From: Flavobacterium psychrophilum
Lineage (GTDB): Bacteria; Bacteroidota; Bacteroidia; Flavobacteriales; Flavobacteriaceae
Reading direction: 5' to 3'
DNA: 64,000 nt
Assembly: GCA_945874225.1 (NCBI GenBank)
Contig: CAMCFT010000015.1
Coordinates: forward strand, 1 to 64,000
Shown here: piece after piece, positions 36,577 through 45,822 of the stretch
Layout of the letters: every line of letters begins with the position of its first letter
Position numbering within the stretch: the stretch's first letter is position 1
Notes under the pieces: model-generated
Database searches by the model: none
Seen by the model: only the letters and a program-made list of their open reading frames with translations
What the model was told of the DNA's origin: nothing
Made by a program: the position numbers and the translations under genes

Positions 36577-37410
36577 ATGAAAAAAATTGTAATTGCCTTA
36601 TCCTTCTTTATGCTTTTAACCTCTTGTGTTTCTAAGAAACAATATGCTGCATTAGAAGCTAAAAACAAAGAAACCCAAGATTTATTAAACACTTGTACTG
36701 TAAAATTGAATTCTTGTTTAGAAGAAAAAGCAGGTCTTAAAGCGACTGTTGATGGTTTGAAAGATCAAAACCTAAATTTAATCTCACAGTCAAAAGATAT
36801 GACAGTATTAACCACAAAGGGAGCTGAAAATATTGAAAAAGCTTTAGAGTCAATTAAAGAAAAAGATTTGAAAATCAGCAGAATGCAAGATGCATTAACT
36901 AAAAAAGATAGCGTAACCCTTGCTGTTGTAACAAGCTTAAAAGCTTCAGTTGGAATTTCTGATCCAGACATTGAAATTAATGTTGAAAAAGGAGTTGTAT
37001 TTATCTCTATTGCCGACAAATTATTATTTAAAAGCGGTAGTTATGATGTAACCGACAAAGCAAAAGGGGTTTTAGCCAAAGTAGCTAAAGTTGTAAATGA
37101 CAAACCAGATTTTGAATGTATGGTCGAAGGTCATACAGATGACGATTCTTTTAGACCAAATGCAGTTTTACTTGACAATTGGGATTTAAGCGTAAAACGT
37201 TCTACTGCAATAATTAGAGTCTTAACAAAAGATTTAGGCGTTAATCCAGCACAATTAATCGCTGCAGGAAGAAGTTCTTATATTCCTTTAGTTGCAAATG
37301 ATTCAGCCGAAAATAAAGCGAGAAACAGAAGAACTCGTATTGTGGTTTTACCAAAAATCGACCAGTTTTACGAAATGATCGAAAAAGAAATGAAAAAACA
37401 ACAAAATTAA
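36577..37410 (+). CDS. OmpA-family lipoprotein
   Basis: A 277-residue lipoprotein: signal MKKIVIALSFFMLLTSC with Cys at 17. Residues 22-115 form a predicted coiled coil (ALEAKNKETQDLLNTC...), and 125-265 form a peptidoglycan-binding OmpA C-terminal domain with VEGHTDDD near 184 and NKARNRRTRIVVL near 252. It should tether the outer membrane to peptidoglycan. It has its own promoter and terminator, so it is a single, probably well expressed gene. Confidence 0.9.
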   Translation: MKKIVIALSFFMLLTSCVSKKQYAALEAKNKETQDLLNTCTVKLNSCLEEKAGLKATVDGLKDQNLNLISQSKDMTVLTTKGAENIEKALESIKEKDLKISRMQDALTKKDSVTLAVVTSLKASVGISDPDIEINVEKGVVFISIADKLLFKSGSYDVTDKAKGVLAKVAKVVNDKPDFECMVEGHTDDDSFRPNAVLLDNWDLSVKRSTAIIRVLTKDLGVNPAQLIAAGRSSYIPLVANDSAENKARNRRTRIVVLPKIDQFYEMIEKEMKKQQN

Positions 37411-37433
37411 TCAGGTTGCTAATTGCAGAAATA

Positions 37434-37464
37434 AAAAAACGTCTCGAGAAATCGGGACGTTTTT
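37434..37464 (+). terminator. Terminator of the OmpA gene
   Basis: Stem AACGTCTCGA/TCGGGACGTT around a GAAA loop with A-run before and T-run after; 24 bases past the stop. Confidence 0.9.
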
Positions 37465-37513
37465 CGTTTATAGCGATTTTAAAATCGTATATCTTATATC
37501 GTAAATCTAAAAT

Positions 37514-38134
37514 TTAAAGAATATCTAAGCTCCCTTTTCCTTCCCTGACTACAATTGGTTCATCACCTGATAAATCAATAATAGTGGAAGCCTGATTATC
37601 GCCATAACCACCATCAATAACCATATCGACAAGATTTTGCCATTTTTCGAAAATTAGTTCCGGGTCAGTGGTATATTCTATCACTTCATCTTCATCATAA
37701 ATGGAAGTAGAAACTATTGGGTTGCCTAATTGACGAACGATTTCCAAGGCAATTGAATTATCCGGAATACGAATCCCGACCGTAGTTTTCTTCTTGAATT
37801 CCTTTGGCAAGCTATTATTTCCTGGTAAAATGAAAGTATATGGACCAGGCAAAGCTCTTTTCAAAATTTTAAAAGTAGCCGTGTCTATTTGTTTCACATA
37901 ATCAGAAAGATTGCTTAAATCATAACAAATAAAGGAAAAATTGGCTTTTTCCAACTTGACTCCTTTTATCTTGGCAATGCGTTCCAAAGCCTTGGTATTG
38001 GTAATATCACAACCCAAACCATAAACGGTATCAGTTGGATAAATAACTAAACCACCATCTTTCAAAACCTTCACTACTCTAGCAATTGCTGCTTCGTTGG
38101 GTTTGTCTTCGTATATTTTTATGAACTGTGCCAT
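37514..38134 (-). CDS. Sua5/YciO/YrdC-family threonylcarbamoyl-AMP synthase
   Basis: A 206-residue YrdC-fold protein: GGLVIYPTDTVYGLGCD near residue 27-43 is the nucleotide-binding start, KxxxxANFSFI near 62 and GIRIPDN near 119 follow. It makes threonylcarbamoyl-AMP for t6A37 tRNA modification, feeding TsaB/D/E (tsaE is at 21267). The length and the sequence IKGVKLEKANFSF are nearer YciO than TsaC, and YciO's activity is weaker and less clear, so the exact paralogue is uncertain. Confidence 0.8.
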   Translation of the reverse strand: MAQFIKIYEDKPNEAAIARVVKVLKDGGLVIYPTDTVYGLGCDITNTKALERIAKIKGVKLEKANFSFICYDLSNLSDYVKQIDTATFKILKRALPGPYTFILPGNNSLPKEFKKKTTVGIRIPDNSIALEIVRQLGNPIVSTSIYDEDEVIEYTTDPELIFEKWQNLVDMVIDGGYGDNQASTIIDLSGDEPIVVREGKGSLDIL

Positions 38135-38158
38135 TTTTATTTATATTATTATTTTTTC

Positions 38159-38299
38159 CGTCACTTCGAGTTATCCCGCTTTTGGGCGGGATTGTATCGA
38201 GAAGTTTTTAAATTATATGGTTCTCGATACAATTTTTAAAGCATTACTTTATTTATTTCATCAACATTCGTTTGGCTTTAAAAATCACTCGAACTGACG
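38159..38299. repeat. Nested palindrome, left of GIY-YIG gene
   Basis: Outer arms CGTCACTTCGAGT (38159-38171) and ACTCGAACTGACG (38287-38299) pair with one mismatch. Inside are an ATCCCGC/GCGGGAT hairpin, the perfect pair TTGTATCGAGAA (38192-38203)/TTCTCGATACAA (38221-38232), and TTTTTAAAGC/GCTTTAAAAA. Confidence 0.92.
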
Positions 38300-38325
38300 A
38301 ACGATTATTCTTTTTTTAAATCTCA

Positions 38326-38390
38326 CCGTCTCTTCGAGTGATTTTTAATAGTAAATCGACAGCTTTACTATTAAAATTTGTATCGAGAAG
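38326..38390. repeat. Short palindrome of the same family
   Basis: CGTCTCTTCGAGTG, a TTAATAGTAAA/TTTACTATTAA hairpin, and TTGTATCGAGAAG. It has the same left and right words as its neighbours with a different inner stem, and lies just past the GIY-YIG stop. Confidence 0.85.
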
Positions 38391-38402
38391 CTTTTGATTT
38401 AT

Positions 38403-38690
38403 TTAAAACTTTTTCTTTGCTAAATTAGGAAGTTTGTCATACTCTTCATTAATCAATGCTTCTTTCTTTGCTCTTGACCATTTTTTAATTTTTTTCTCAG
38501 TATCTATAGCAAAATTAATATCCGTAAATTCACAATAATAAACTAATTCGACCGGCCTTTTGTTTGCAGTGAAACAATCAGGGTAGAAACCTGTTTCGTG
38601 CTGAAAAAATCTTTTAGTTAAATTACTTGTAACTCCAGTATAATATGAATTGTCAGAACATTTTAAAATATAAACATAAGACTGTTTCAT
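38403..38690 (-). CDS. Single-domain GIY-YIG nuclease
   Basis: A 95-residue protein that is only the GIY-YIG domain: YVYILKCSDNSYYTGVTSN carries the two Tyr motifs near 6-24, Arg follows in LTKRFFQHE near 27, and the catalytic Glu is in AIDTEKKIKKW near 65-70. It belongs to the UhbX/UPF0213-like small group. It should cut DNA, but the in vivo target is unknown. It sits between two long nested palindromes that share sequence, which suggests a mobile or repeat-maintaining unit rather than a repair gene. Confidence 0.85.
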   Translation of the reverse strand: MKQSYVYILKCSDNSYYTGVTSNLTKRFFQHETGFYPDCFTANKRPVELVYYCEFTDINFAIDTEKKIKKWSRAKKEALINEEYDKLPNLAKKKF

Positions 38691-38735
38691 TTCATTTATT
38701 GCTAAATTTTTATTAATAATACAATCATCAGCACT

Positions 38736-38852
38736 CGTCTCTTCGAGTGATCCCGTTTTTGGGCGGGATTGTATCGAGAAGCATTATAAAAACAAAAAGT
38801 TCTCGATACATTTTTTGTTCCGTTCCTCTCCACAAAAGCACTCGAACAGACG
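38736..38852. repeat. Nested palindrome, right of GIY-YIG gene
   Basis: Outer arms CGTCTCTTCGAGTG (38736-38749) and CACTCGAACAGACG (38839-38852) pair with one mismatch; inside are an ATCCCG/CGGGAT hairpin and the perfect pair TGTATCGAGAA (38770-38780)/TTCTCGATACA (38800-38810). Same design and words as the left block. Confidence 0.92.
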
Positions 38853-38881
38853 TGAAAGAACCTTAAACTTGAAAAATTTTC

Positions 38882-41218
38882 TTACCCAATCACATCCAAT
38901 TTTGCAAATCGCAACAACAATTTCTTGATTCCGCCTACTTCAAATTTAATTTCTGCTTTTTTGTCTGCTCCGGAACCTTCAAGATTTAACACTTCTCCTT
39001 TGCCAAAACGCTCGTGCATCACGATATTTCCAGCTACCAGTTTATTGTCAAATAAATTAGCACTTCCTGATGAATTAGTATTCGAAACGGGTCTTAATTT
39101 ACGAATATTTATGTCCGATTTAACTCCCCCTTCGGGGGCTTGGGGGCTTGGAGGCGTTCCATTGGCTGGTTTAGCCAATCGCAATTTTGATTTATCAATA
39201 TCACCAAAAATATCACTGTCAATCATTGGTTTATAACGATAATTATTTTCTTCGGCTGTAAGATATTCTAGATATTGTCCGTCTATTTCTTCGATAAAAC
39301 GTGAAGGTTCACTATCAGTCAGTTTTCCCCAGCGATAACGCGATTGTGCATACGTTAAATACGCCTGATGTTCTGCTCGAGTAAGCGCCACATAAAACAA
39401 TCGACGTTCTTCCTCCAATTCGCTTCGAGTGCTCATACTCATCGCACTTGGAAACAAATCCTCTTCCATTCCCACTACAAAAACGTATGGAAATTCCAAT
39501 CCTTTGGCCAAATGTATCGTCATCAATGCCACACGATCTTCATCGCTGGTATCTTTGTCCAAATCGGTTGCCAAAGCCACATCTTCCATAAACTCGGATA
39601 AAGCACCGCGAGCGCCGTCAATTTCTTTCTGGCCTTCAGTAAAATCCTTGATTCCGTTTAATAGTTCCTCAATATTCTGGATTTTTGCCATTCCTTCCGG
39701 AGTCGCATCTTTTTTTAATTCTTGCACCAATCCCGTTTTCTTGGCCACGTGATCCGTAATAAAAAAAGCATCTTGATTTTCGTTTATGATTTGGAAACTC
39801 TGAATCATCGTCACAAAATCCTGCAGTTTTTGCTTGGTTCCCGAGTTGAGTTTTAAGTCAATTTTGTCAATATTCTGCATCACTTCAAAAATGGAACGCT
39901 TGTAATGATTGGCTGCAACAGTAAGTTTTTCGACAGTTGTATCACCAATTCCACGATGTGGATAATTGATAACCCGAACTAATGCTTCTTCGTCTTTTGG
40001 ATTGATAACCAATCGCAAATAGCACAAAACATCCTTGATTTCTTTTCTTTGGTAAAAAGACAAACCTCCAAAAATTCGATACGGAATATCGCGTTTTCGG
40101 AGCGCATCTTCCATTGCCCGTGACTGTGCATTGGTACGATACAAAATAGCAAATTGACCATTTTTCATTTGGTGCTGCATCTTTTCTTCGAAAATAGTAC
40201 TTGCCACAAAACGCCCTTCTTCGGCATCAGTCATACTGCGATGCACTTTTATTTTGGCACCATCTGTATTGGCAGTCCAAACAATTTTATCAAGTTTGGT
40301 TTTATTTTTTTCGATAATCGAATTCGCCGCTTCCACAATGTTTTTGGTGGAACGGTAATTCTGTTCCAATCGAAAGGTTTTCACACCTTCATAATCTTTC
40401 TGGAAATTCAGAATATTATTGATATTGGCACCACGAAACGCATAAATACTTTGAGCATCATCACCAACGACACATATGTTTTGGAATCTATCGGATAAAG
40501 CGCGAACAATCAAGTATTGTGAATGGTTGGTATCTTGGTACTCATCGACCAAAATATATCTAAAACGATTCTGATATTTGGCCAAAACTTCGGGAAAACG
40601 AGTTAGCAATTCATTGGTTTTCAATAATAAATCATCAAAATCCATAGCACCAGCTTTGAAACATCGGTCCACGTAATTCTGATAAATTTCGCCCAAACGA
40701 GGCTTTTTGCTCATCGCATCTGCTTCCTGCAATTCGGGATTATTAAAATAGGCTTTTACGGTTATCAGACTGTTTTTATAAGAGGAAATTCGGCTTAAAA
40801 CCTGTTTTGGTTTGTATACATCTCTGTCCAACTGCATTTCCTTGATAACTGCCGAAATCAAACGAACAGAATCCTGGGTATCATAAATCGTAAAATTCGA
40901 AGGATAACCCAATTTATCAGCTTCAGAACGCAGAATCCTGGCGAAAACCGAGTGAAAGGTTCCCATCCAAAGATTCTTAGCTTCATTAGAACCCACAATA
41001 TCGGAGATACGCTTTTTCATTTCACGCGCCGCTTTATTGGTAAAAGTCAATGCCAAAATACTAAAAGCATCCACACCCAAACTCATTAAATAAGCAATCC
41101 GAATGGTCAAAACACGCGTTTTTCCGGAACCAGCACCAGCAATAATAATCATTGGCCCGTCTTTTTGGAGTACAGGTTCACGTTGGGCTTCGTTAAGTTG
41201 GTCGATATATTTATGCAT
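38882..41218 (-). CDS. UvrD/PcrA-type DNA helicase
   Basis: A 778-residue superfamily 1 helicase: Walker A AGAGSGKTR near 27-35, Walker B LVDEYQDTN near 228, QNYRST near 290, and motif VI VALTRAEHQAYLTYA near 608. A C-terminal tudor-like segment ends in IKFEVGGIKKLLLRFAKLDVIG. It unwinds DNA in excision and mismatch repair or clears RecA. Residues about 689-698 (PPSPQAPEGG) are encoded by a CCCC/GGGG-type repeat at 39123-39151 in the linker before the C-terminal part. A minus-strand TAATTTTG box lies at 41238-41245. Confidence 0.92.
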   Translation of the reverse strand: MHKYIDQLNEAQREPVLQKDGPMIIIAGAGSGKTRVLTIRIAYLMSLGVDAFSILALTFTNKAAREMKKRISDIVGSNEAKNLWMGTFHSVFARILRSEADKLGYPSNFTIYDTQDSVRLISAVIKEMQLDRDVYKPKQVLSRISSYKNSLITVKAYFNNPELQEADAMSKKPRLGEIYQNYVDRCFKAGAMDFDDLLLKTNELLTRFPEVLAKYQNRFRYILVDEYQDTNHSQYLIVRALSDRFQNICVVGDDAQSIYAFRGANINNILNFQKDYEGVKTFRLEQNYRSTKNIVEAANSIIEKNKTKLDKIVWTANTDGAKIKVHRSMTDAEEGRFVASTIFEEKMQHQMKNGQFAILYRTNAQSRAMEDALRKRDIPYRIFGGLSFYQRKEIKDVLCYLRLVINPKDEEALVRVINYPHRGIGDTTVEKLTVAANHYKRSIFEVMQNIDKIDLKLNSGTKQKLQDFVTMIQSFQIINENQDAFFITDHVAKKTGLVQELKKDATPEGMAKIQNIEELLNGIKDFTEGQKEIDGARGALSEFMEDVALATDLDKDTSDEDRVALMTIHLAKGLEFPYVFVVGMEEDLFPSAMSMSTRSELEEERRLFYVALTRAEHQAYLTYAQSRYRWGKLTDSEPSRFIEEIDGQYLEYLTAEENNYRYKPMIDSDIFGDIDKSKLRLAKPANGTPPSPQAPEGGVKSDINIRKLRPVSNTNSSGSANLFDNKLVAGNIVMHERFGKGEVLNLEGSGADKKAEIKFEVGGIKKLLLRFAKLDVIG
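39123..39151. repeat. CCCC/GGGG-type repeat inside the helicase gene
   Basis: CTCCCCCTTCGGGGGCTTGG continues into GGGCTTGG. It keeps the helicase frame and encodes a Pro/Gly-rich linker. Confidence 0.7.
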
Positions 41219-41315
41219 AAAAATTTTCTGTTGAATGCAAAATTAAGGATTTAAGAATTAATAAAAGTATATAAATTTAAATCCCAACGATATAAAATTT
41301 TCACCACATATTAGC

Positions 41316-41445
41316 CGATTTTGGAAGCAGATAAAACGGATTCGCAAAAGCGAAAACACGGATAAAAACAGATTTATTTATGTTAAATAATTTTAAATCT
41401 GTTTTTATCCGTGTCTTTACGAAGTAAATCCGTATCATCCGTGTA
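41316..41445. repeat. CGGATAAAAACAGATT-family palindromic repeat
   Basis: AACACGGATAAAAACAGATT (from about 41353) pairs with AATCTGTTTTTATCCGTGT (to about 41415), with GATTCGCAAAAGCGAAAA before and CTTTACGAAGTAAATCCGT after. Same family as 26081-26430 and 47095-47175. Confidence 0.88.
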
Positions 41446-41452
41446 CCATATT

Positions 41453-42220
41453 CTATTTATAAAACACATCAAATGCAAACCGAATCAAAGTGCCGATGAC
41501 AACCACTAAAAAGAAAATACGGATGAACTTATTCCCCTTGTTGATGGCTAATTTAGCACCTAGCCAACCACCAAATGCGTTGCAACAAGCCATAGGAATT
41601 GCGATTGCCCAAATAATTTTTCCTTTCAACATAAACAAACAAATTGAACCAAAATTGGTCGCCAGATTAACCATTTTAGCATTGGCGGAAGCGTGTAAAA
41701 AGTCAAACCCCATCAACGCAATAAAAGCCAAAACCAGAAAACTTCCTGTGCCAGGGCCAATAAATCCGTCATAAAAACCAACCACAAAACTAATGAGAAC
41801 AGCATATAAAATTTGGGTTCTGGCAGAATGTGCTTTCACAATATGTTGACCAAAATTTTTCTGAGCATACGTGTAAATTACCAAAAAAGAAAGTACAACC
41901 AGCAACAACGGTTTCATAAAATCATTGCTCACATAAGTCAACAAAGTAGAGCCCAAAAATGCGGAAGGAAATGCCAGAACCATCATAATAATCAGTAACC
42001 TCCAGTTCATATCCACCTTTTTAAGGTATTGATAAGCGGCAAATGAAGTTCCGCTAAAAGCAGGCACTTTCAATGATCCTATAACTGTAGAAACTGGAAG
42101 ATTGGGCAACATAATCAATCCAACCGGAGTTTGAATCAATCCTCCGCCACCCACGATGGCATCAATAAATCCGGCAGCAAAAGCAGCAAGACAAAGTATA
42201 ATTATTATGTAGGATTCCAT
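41453..42220 (-). CDS. TauE/SafE (TSUP) family transporter
   Basis: A 255-residue membrane protein with about eight hydrophobic segments and the family repeat: GFIDAIVGGGGLIQTPVGL near 17-35 in the first half and GFYDGFIGPGTGSFLVLAF near 148-166 in the second. TSUP proteins export sulfite or small organosulfur anions, among other substrates; which one applies here is unknown. It is transcribed alone. Confidence 0.88.
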   Translation of the reverse strand: MESYIIIILCLAAFAAGFIDAIVGGGGLIQTPVGLIMLPNLPVSTVIGSLKVPAFSGTSFAAYQYLKKVDMNWRLLIIMMVLAFPSAFLGSTLLTYVSNDFMKPLLLVVLSFLVIYTYAQKNFGQHIVKAHSARTQILYAVLISFVVGFYDGFIGPGTGSFLVLAFIALMGFDFLHASANAKMVNLATNFGSICLFMLKGKIIWAIAIPMACCNAFGGWLGAKLAINKGNKFIRIFFLVVVIGTLIRFAFDVFYK

Positions 42221-42317
42221 TTTTAATAAAATTTTACCAAATGTAATCTATAAGTTTATTTGTTTATTCGTTAATTTGTCTTTGGTTAATAAATTTTAAA
42301 TATAATATCAAATCTCA

Positions 42318-42839
42318 ATGGATTCAACACGAATAATAGAATTAATAAGCTATACTTTACCAACAATTATTATGGCATTTGTGGCTTATAGTTTCTTTGA
42401 CCTTTATACAAAAAATGAAAATGCAAAGAGAAAATATTTGTTGCAGAAAGATACAAAACCAGATACTTTAACCTTGAGATTACAGGCATACGAACGTATG
42501 ACTTTGTTTTTGGAACGCATCAATCCAAGTCAACTATTAGTGAGAATCACACCAATTTCTGATAATAAAAATGACTATCAAAACTTTGTAATTGCACAAA
42601 TTGAGCAAGAATACGAACACAATTTAGCACAGCAAATTTATGTTTCAGAAGAATGTTGGTCAACAATCACCACTGCCAAAAATGCTACTATACAAATGAT
42701 TCTTCTGGCCACGAAAAATGAAAAAATAGTTGATGCCAATCAATTGCGTGAAGTAATTTTAAGAGATTTATTAGAAAAACCATCTCCAAGTAGTGCTGCT
42801 TTGTCTTTCATAAAGAATGAAGTGACTCAATTATGGTAA
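42318..42839 (+). CDS. Conserved membrane-anchored protein, unknown role
   Basis: A 173-residue protein with one N-terminal membrane segment (about 8-28) then a cytoplasmic helical domain (KRKYLLQKDTKPDTLTLRLQAYERMTLFLERINP...). The domain contains LRLQAYERM and LLEKPSPSSAALSFIKNEV, which I recognise only as a conserved Bacteroidota pattern with no known function. Its end overlaps the convergent patatin gene by 9 bases, so there is no terminator between them. Confidence 0.65.
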   Translation: MDSTRIIELISYTLPTIIMAFVAYSFFDLYTKNENAKRKYLLQKDTKPDTLTLRLQAYERMTLFLERINPSQLLVRITPISDNKNDYQNFVIAQIEQEYEHNLAQQIYVSEECWSTITTAKNATIQMILLATKNEKIVDANQLREVILRDLLEKPSPSSAALSFIKNEVTQLW

Positions 42840-43736
42840 TTTATTATCACTCATAATTTCACTCTTATTTTGCGCGTACTCATACCCTTGTTTCCACCAC
42901 TTTTTCATTTTCTTTTTATTAAAAATGAGTGCGTTATTCGTCAATTTCGTTGGGGTATAATATAAATTCAGCTTGACTTTATTGTTGTTTGCGATTAGTT
43001 TGCCAATGGCAATATTGTGTTTTTCCACTTGGTCTAATGTAATCCGGAATAAATCAATCAACAACGAAAATGGATTTCTCCCGATGGCAGTTCTGGAAAT
43101 TGAAGTCTCAGTTTCTAAAATAATAACATCAATTTCTGTAGCACCACGATTAATCGCTTCTTGAATTGGAACCAAACTCGAAAACCCGCCGTCGCCATAT
43201 TCGCAACCGTTTTTTGAAACTATACTCATAAAGGGAATATAATTTCCTGAAATCCAGGTCCATTCGCAAAATTCCTCATAAGTACAGTCCTTTATCGACT
43301 TATATTCTGCTTCATTTTTTGAAATATTGGTAACGGTAACCACAACGTCTGTTTTTGAATTGAGTAAAGCATTGAATTCAGAAATTGGAAAACTTGATTT
43401 AATTAATTTTAATAGATTTTTACTTTCTCCAAAGGTTCTTTTCCCTCTTAAAAACTGCCAGATTACACTAAAATGATTAATTGCTACAATTTCGATTCCG
43501 TCCTTATTCTTAATGATAAATGGATTAATATCAAATATTTTATCCATATCAACATTGGTATAAATACTTTGAATTTCAGCAATATGTCCCAAAGCCAAGT
43601 GCGGAATCAACAAGCTTCCGGTTGAAGTACCAAGAAATAAATCATATTTATATTCTTTGTTTTCCAACAAATATTGAGCTACACCGCCTGCAAATGCGCC
43701 TTTACTTCCTCCTCCCGAAATTACTAATGCTCTCAT
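42831..43736 (-). CDS. Patatin-like phospholipase
   Basis: A 301-residue lipolytic protein: oxyanion loop SGGGSKGAFAGG at 7-18, nucleophile Ser38 in GTSTG, and the catalytic Asp in YGDGGFSSLVP near 183. No signal peptide is evident, so it acts inside the cell or is secreted by an unrecognised route. Substrate unknown; phospholipids are usual. It follows the M1 peptidase gene by 21 bases and may be in its transcript. Confidence 0.88.
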   Translation of the reverse strand: MRALVISGGGSKGAFAGGVAQYLLENKEYKYDLFLGTSTGSLLIPHLALGHIAEIQSIYTNVDMDKIFDINPFIIKNKDGIEIVAINHFSVIWQFLRGKRTFGESKNLLKLIKSSFPISEFNALLNSKTDVVVTVTNISKNEAEYKSIKDCTYEEFCEWTWISGNYIPFMSIVSKNGCEYGDGGFSSLVPIQEAINRGATEIDVIILETETSISRTAIGRNPFSLLIDLFRITLDQVEKHNIAIGKLIANNNKVKLNLYYTPTKLTNNALIFNKKKMKKWWKQGYEYAQNKSEIMSDNKLP

Positions 43737-43757
43737 AAAATTGGTTTGAAAATCATA

Positions 43758-45821
43758 TTATTCTTTTAACAATCGGTTCAATTGAAATTGTTCCTTTTCG
43801 TCCAAATCCGGTAAAATTCTTTCGAATGAAGCTCTTATTTCCTGATTTTTTAACAAAGTTCGGATAGTATCTCTTCCAAATTTAGAAAATTGCCACATAT
43901 GATGGGTCGTTGCGTTAACCAAATTTTTTAAAACCATATCATTAATCAAATGAAAGGCAATTAATTTTTCCAAAGAATTTTGACGAGTTATGGTTTCAAA
44001 ATTGGGTGAAGAGTATTCAATCAATTCATTGATAAAAATTTCTTTGTTTACCGAATATTCTCCTGTGGATAAAGCCAGCGATAGCCACAAAGTTCTCAAA
44101 TTATAATCGGTAAAACCAATCCAATCTTTTGATCTTTCAAGATATGCTATACGATGTTCTGGGGAATTTTTCCAAAGATTATACAAAGCTATTTCCTGCG
44201 TTTGATATGATTGATCGTCTAATAAAGCTTCATATTGAATTCTGAATTCCTCTGGGATTGTCGTCAAAATAGCAGCAACTGCTTGACGAACTTGCAAATT
44301 ATTGGTTTCCAATGCAAGAATCAACAATTGTTTTTTATCCTCAAATTTTTCATTTATTAATTGTGAAACAATGGCTTCTTTTACTGAAAAATAACTGTCT
44401 GATTGCAATGTTTTGGAAAAGAATTCCTTTTTCTCTGACAAAGGTTTATTTCTTAATTTTTCAATTTCAATAAGCAAATAGGCTGTTTTATTTTTAGAAA
44501 GTAAATCATTGGCAATTTGACTGTTAAAACTTGAAGATTCAAGCCATACTTTACTGAAACTATCTAAATCATAATTAGAAACCTTCTTGATTTCATTAAA
44601 GAAATCCTGAGTATTTACACTTTGAAAAGAATGGTTTATTAAATAACTTCGCACCGCTTTTTTAAAAGATTTTTCTCCGATTCCTTCCCGCAAAATATGC
44701 AATGCCCAAGCGCCTTTTTGGTAGAAACTCAACGAACTGGCTTTGGCATTCAGGACAGGAATCGAATCTGTTTTAGAAGCTTGTTTGAGCTGTTGCGCAT
44801 ATTCATATAATTTCGAATAAAAATAATCTTCACCATAAATTTCTTTCTCAGCCAGTAAGGCATAATACGTGGCAAAACCTTCCTGAAGCCAATGGTGTTG
44901 GCTACTTTCGGCAGTAACCAAATCTCCAAACCACTGATGGGCTAATTCGTGTGCATTGACATTAATGTAATTTCTGTCTTCAAAACCAGTAGAATCCACA
45001 ACATACCGACTCGAAAATAATGTCGACGAAGTGTTTTCCATTCCGGCATACAAAAAATCACGAGCAGGAATTTGTTTGTAAATTTTCCAAGGATATTTCA
45101 CTCCTATTTCCTTTTCCAGAAAGTCGAAAATTGGCTTGGAATAGCGGTATGTTGGCTCGAAATTATTCAAAGTTTTGGGCTCATAATACATTTCCAAAGG
45201 AATGCCAGATTTAGAAACCTCCATTTTCTTATCGAATTTCCCGATGGCAAGCATCAATAAATAGGAACTCATTGGTTTTTGCATGCTGTATTCCCAATAC
45301 GTATTGTCGTTATTATTGTATTTTTCCGCCAAAATCCCGTTTGAAATGACCTGATAATTGGCATCAAAAGTAATGCCTAACCTAAAAGCAACTTTTTCGT
45401 TCACATCATCAAAACTCGGAAACCAATTGCTGGTATATTTTCCTTGACCTTGTGTCCAAATCTGCAAATTATTTGTCGCTTCAGAACCAATGAAATACAT
45501 CGTCTGCTTTGGATTTGCAGTATATTCAAAACTTAGTACGTTTTTACCTTTTTGGAACGGAAAAATCAATTGCAATTGTTTGCCAGTATTGACATAATTA
45601 ATCTCCTTGTCATTAACTTTCAGATTCGAAAAAGTCATATTCTGAGCATCAATTTTAATCGTATCAATAGGTTTCAATACTACAAAATGGTAATTTATCG
45701 CTCCAGAAACTAATCTCTCTTTGGGATCAATGGTGATTTGCCCCAAAACCGATTTAAAATCAACAGATTTTGTCTGTTGAGCGAATACGATGGTAGAAAT
45801 TAAGAGAAAAAGGTATTTCAT
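43758..45821 (-). CDS. M1 family metallopeptidase
   Basis: A 687-residue exported enzyme: MKYLFLLISTIVFAQ is a signal peptide. After a beta-sandwich domain come GMEN near 265 (substrate recognition), the zinc site HELAHQWFGD near 290 and WLQEGFATYYA with the third ligand Glu near 313. A helical C-terminal half follows with HEAT-like repeats. It is an aminopeptidase-type enzyme acting in the periplasm or outer surface; cleavage preference is unknown. Confidence 0.92.
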   Translation of the reverse strand: MKYLFLLISTIVFAQQTKSVDFKSVLGQITIDPKERLVSGAINYHFVVLKPIDTIKIDAQNMTFSNLKVNDKEINYVNTGKQLQLIFPFQKGKNVLSFEYTANPKQTMYFIGSEATNNLQIWTQGQGKYTSNWFPSFDDVNEKVAFRLGITFDANYQVISNGILAEKYNNNDNTYWEYSMQKPMSSYLLMLAIGKFDKKMEVSKSGIPLEMYYEPKTLNNFEPTYRYSKPIFDFLEKEIGVKYPWKIYKQIPARDFLYAGMENTSSTLFSSRYVVDSTGFEDRNYINVNAHELAHQWFGDLVTAESSQHHWLQEGFATYYALLAEKEIYGEDYFYSKLYEYAQQLKQASKTDSIPVLNAKASSLSFYQKGAWALHILREGIGEKSFKKAVRSYLINHSFQSVNTQDFFNEIKKVSNYDLDSFSKVWLESSSFNSQIANDLLSKNKTAYLLIEIEKLRNKPLSEKKEFFSKTLQSDSYFSVKEAIVSQLINEKFEDKKQLLILALETNNLQVRQAVAAILTTIPEEFRIQYEALLDDQSYQTQEIALYNLWKNSPEHRIAYLERSKDWIGFTDYNLRTLWLSLALSTGEYSVNKEIFINELIEYSSPNFETITRQNSLEKLIAFHLINDMVLKNLVNATTHHMWQFSKFGRDTIRTLLKNQEIRASFERILPDLDEKEQFQLNRLLKE

Positions 45822-45822
45822 T

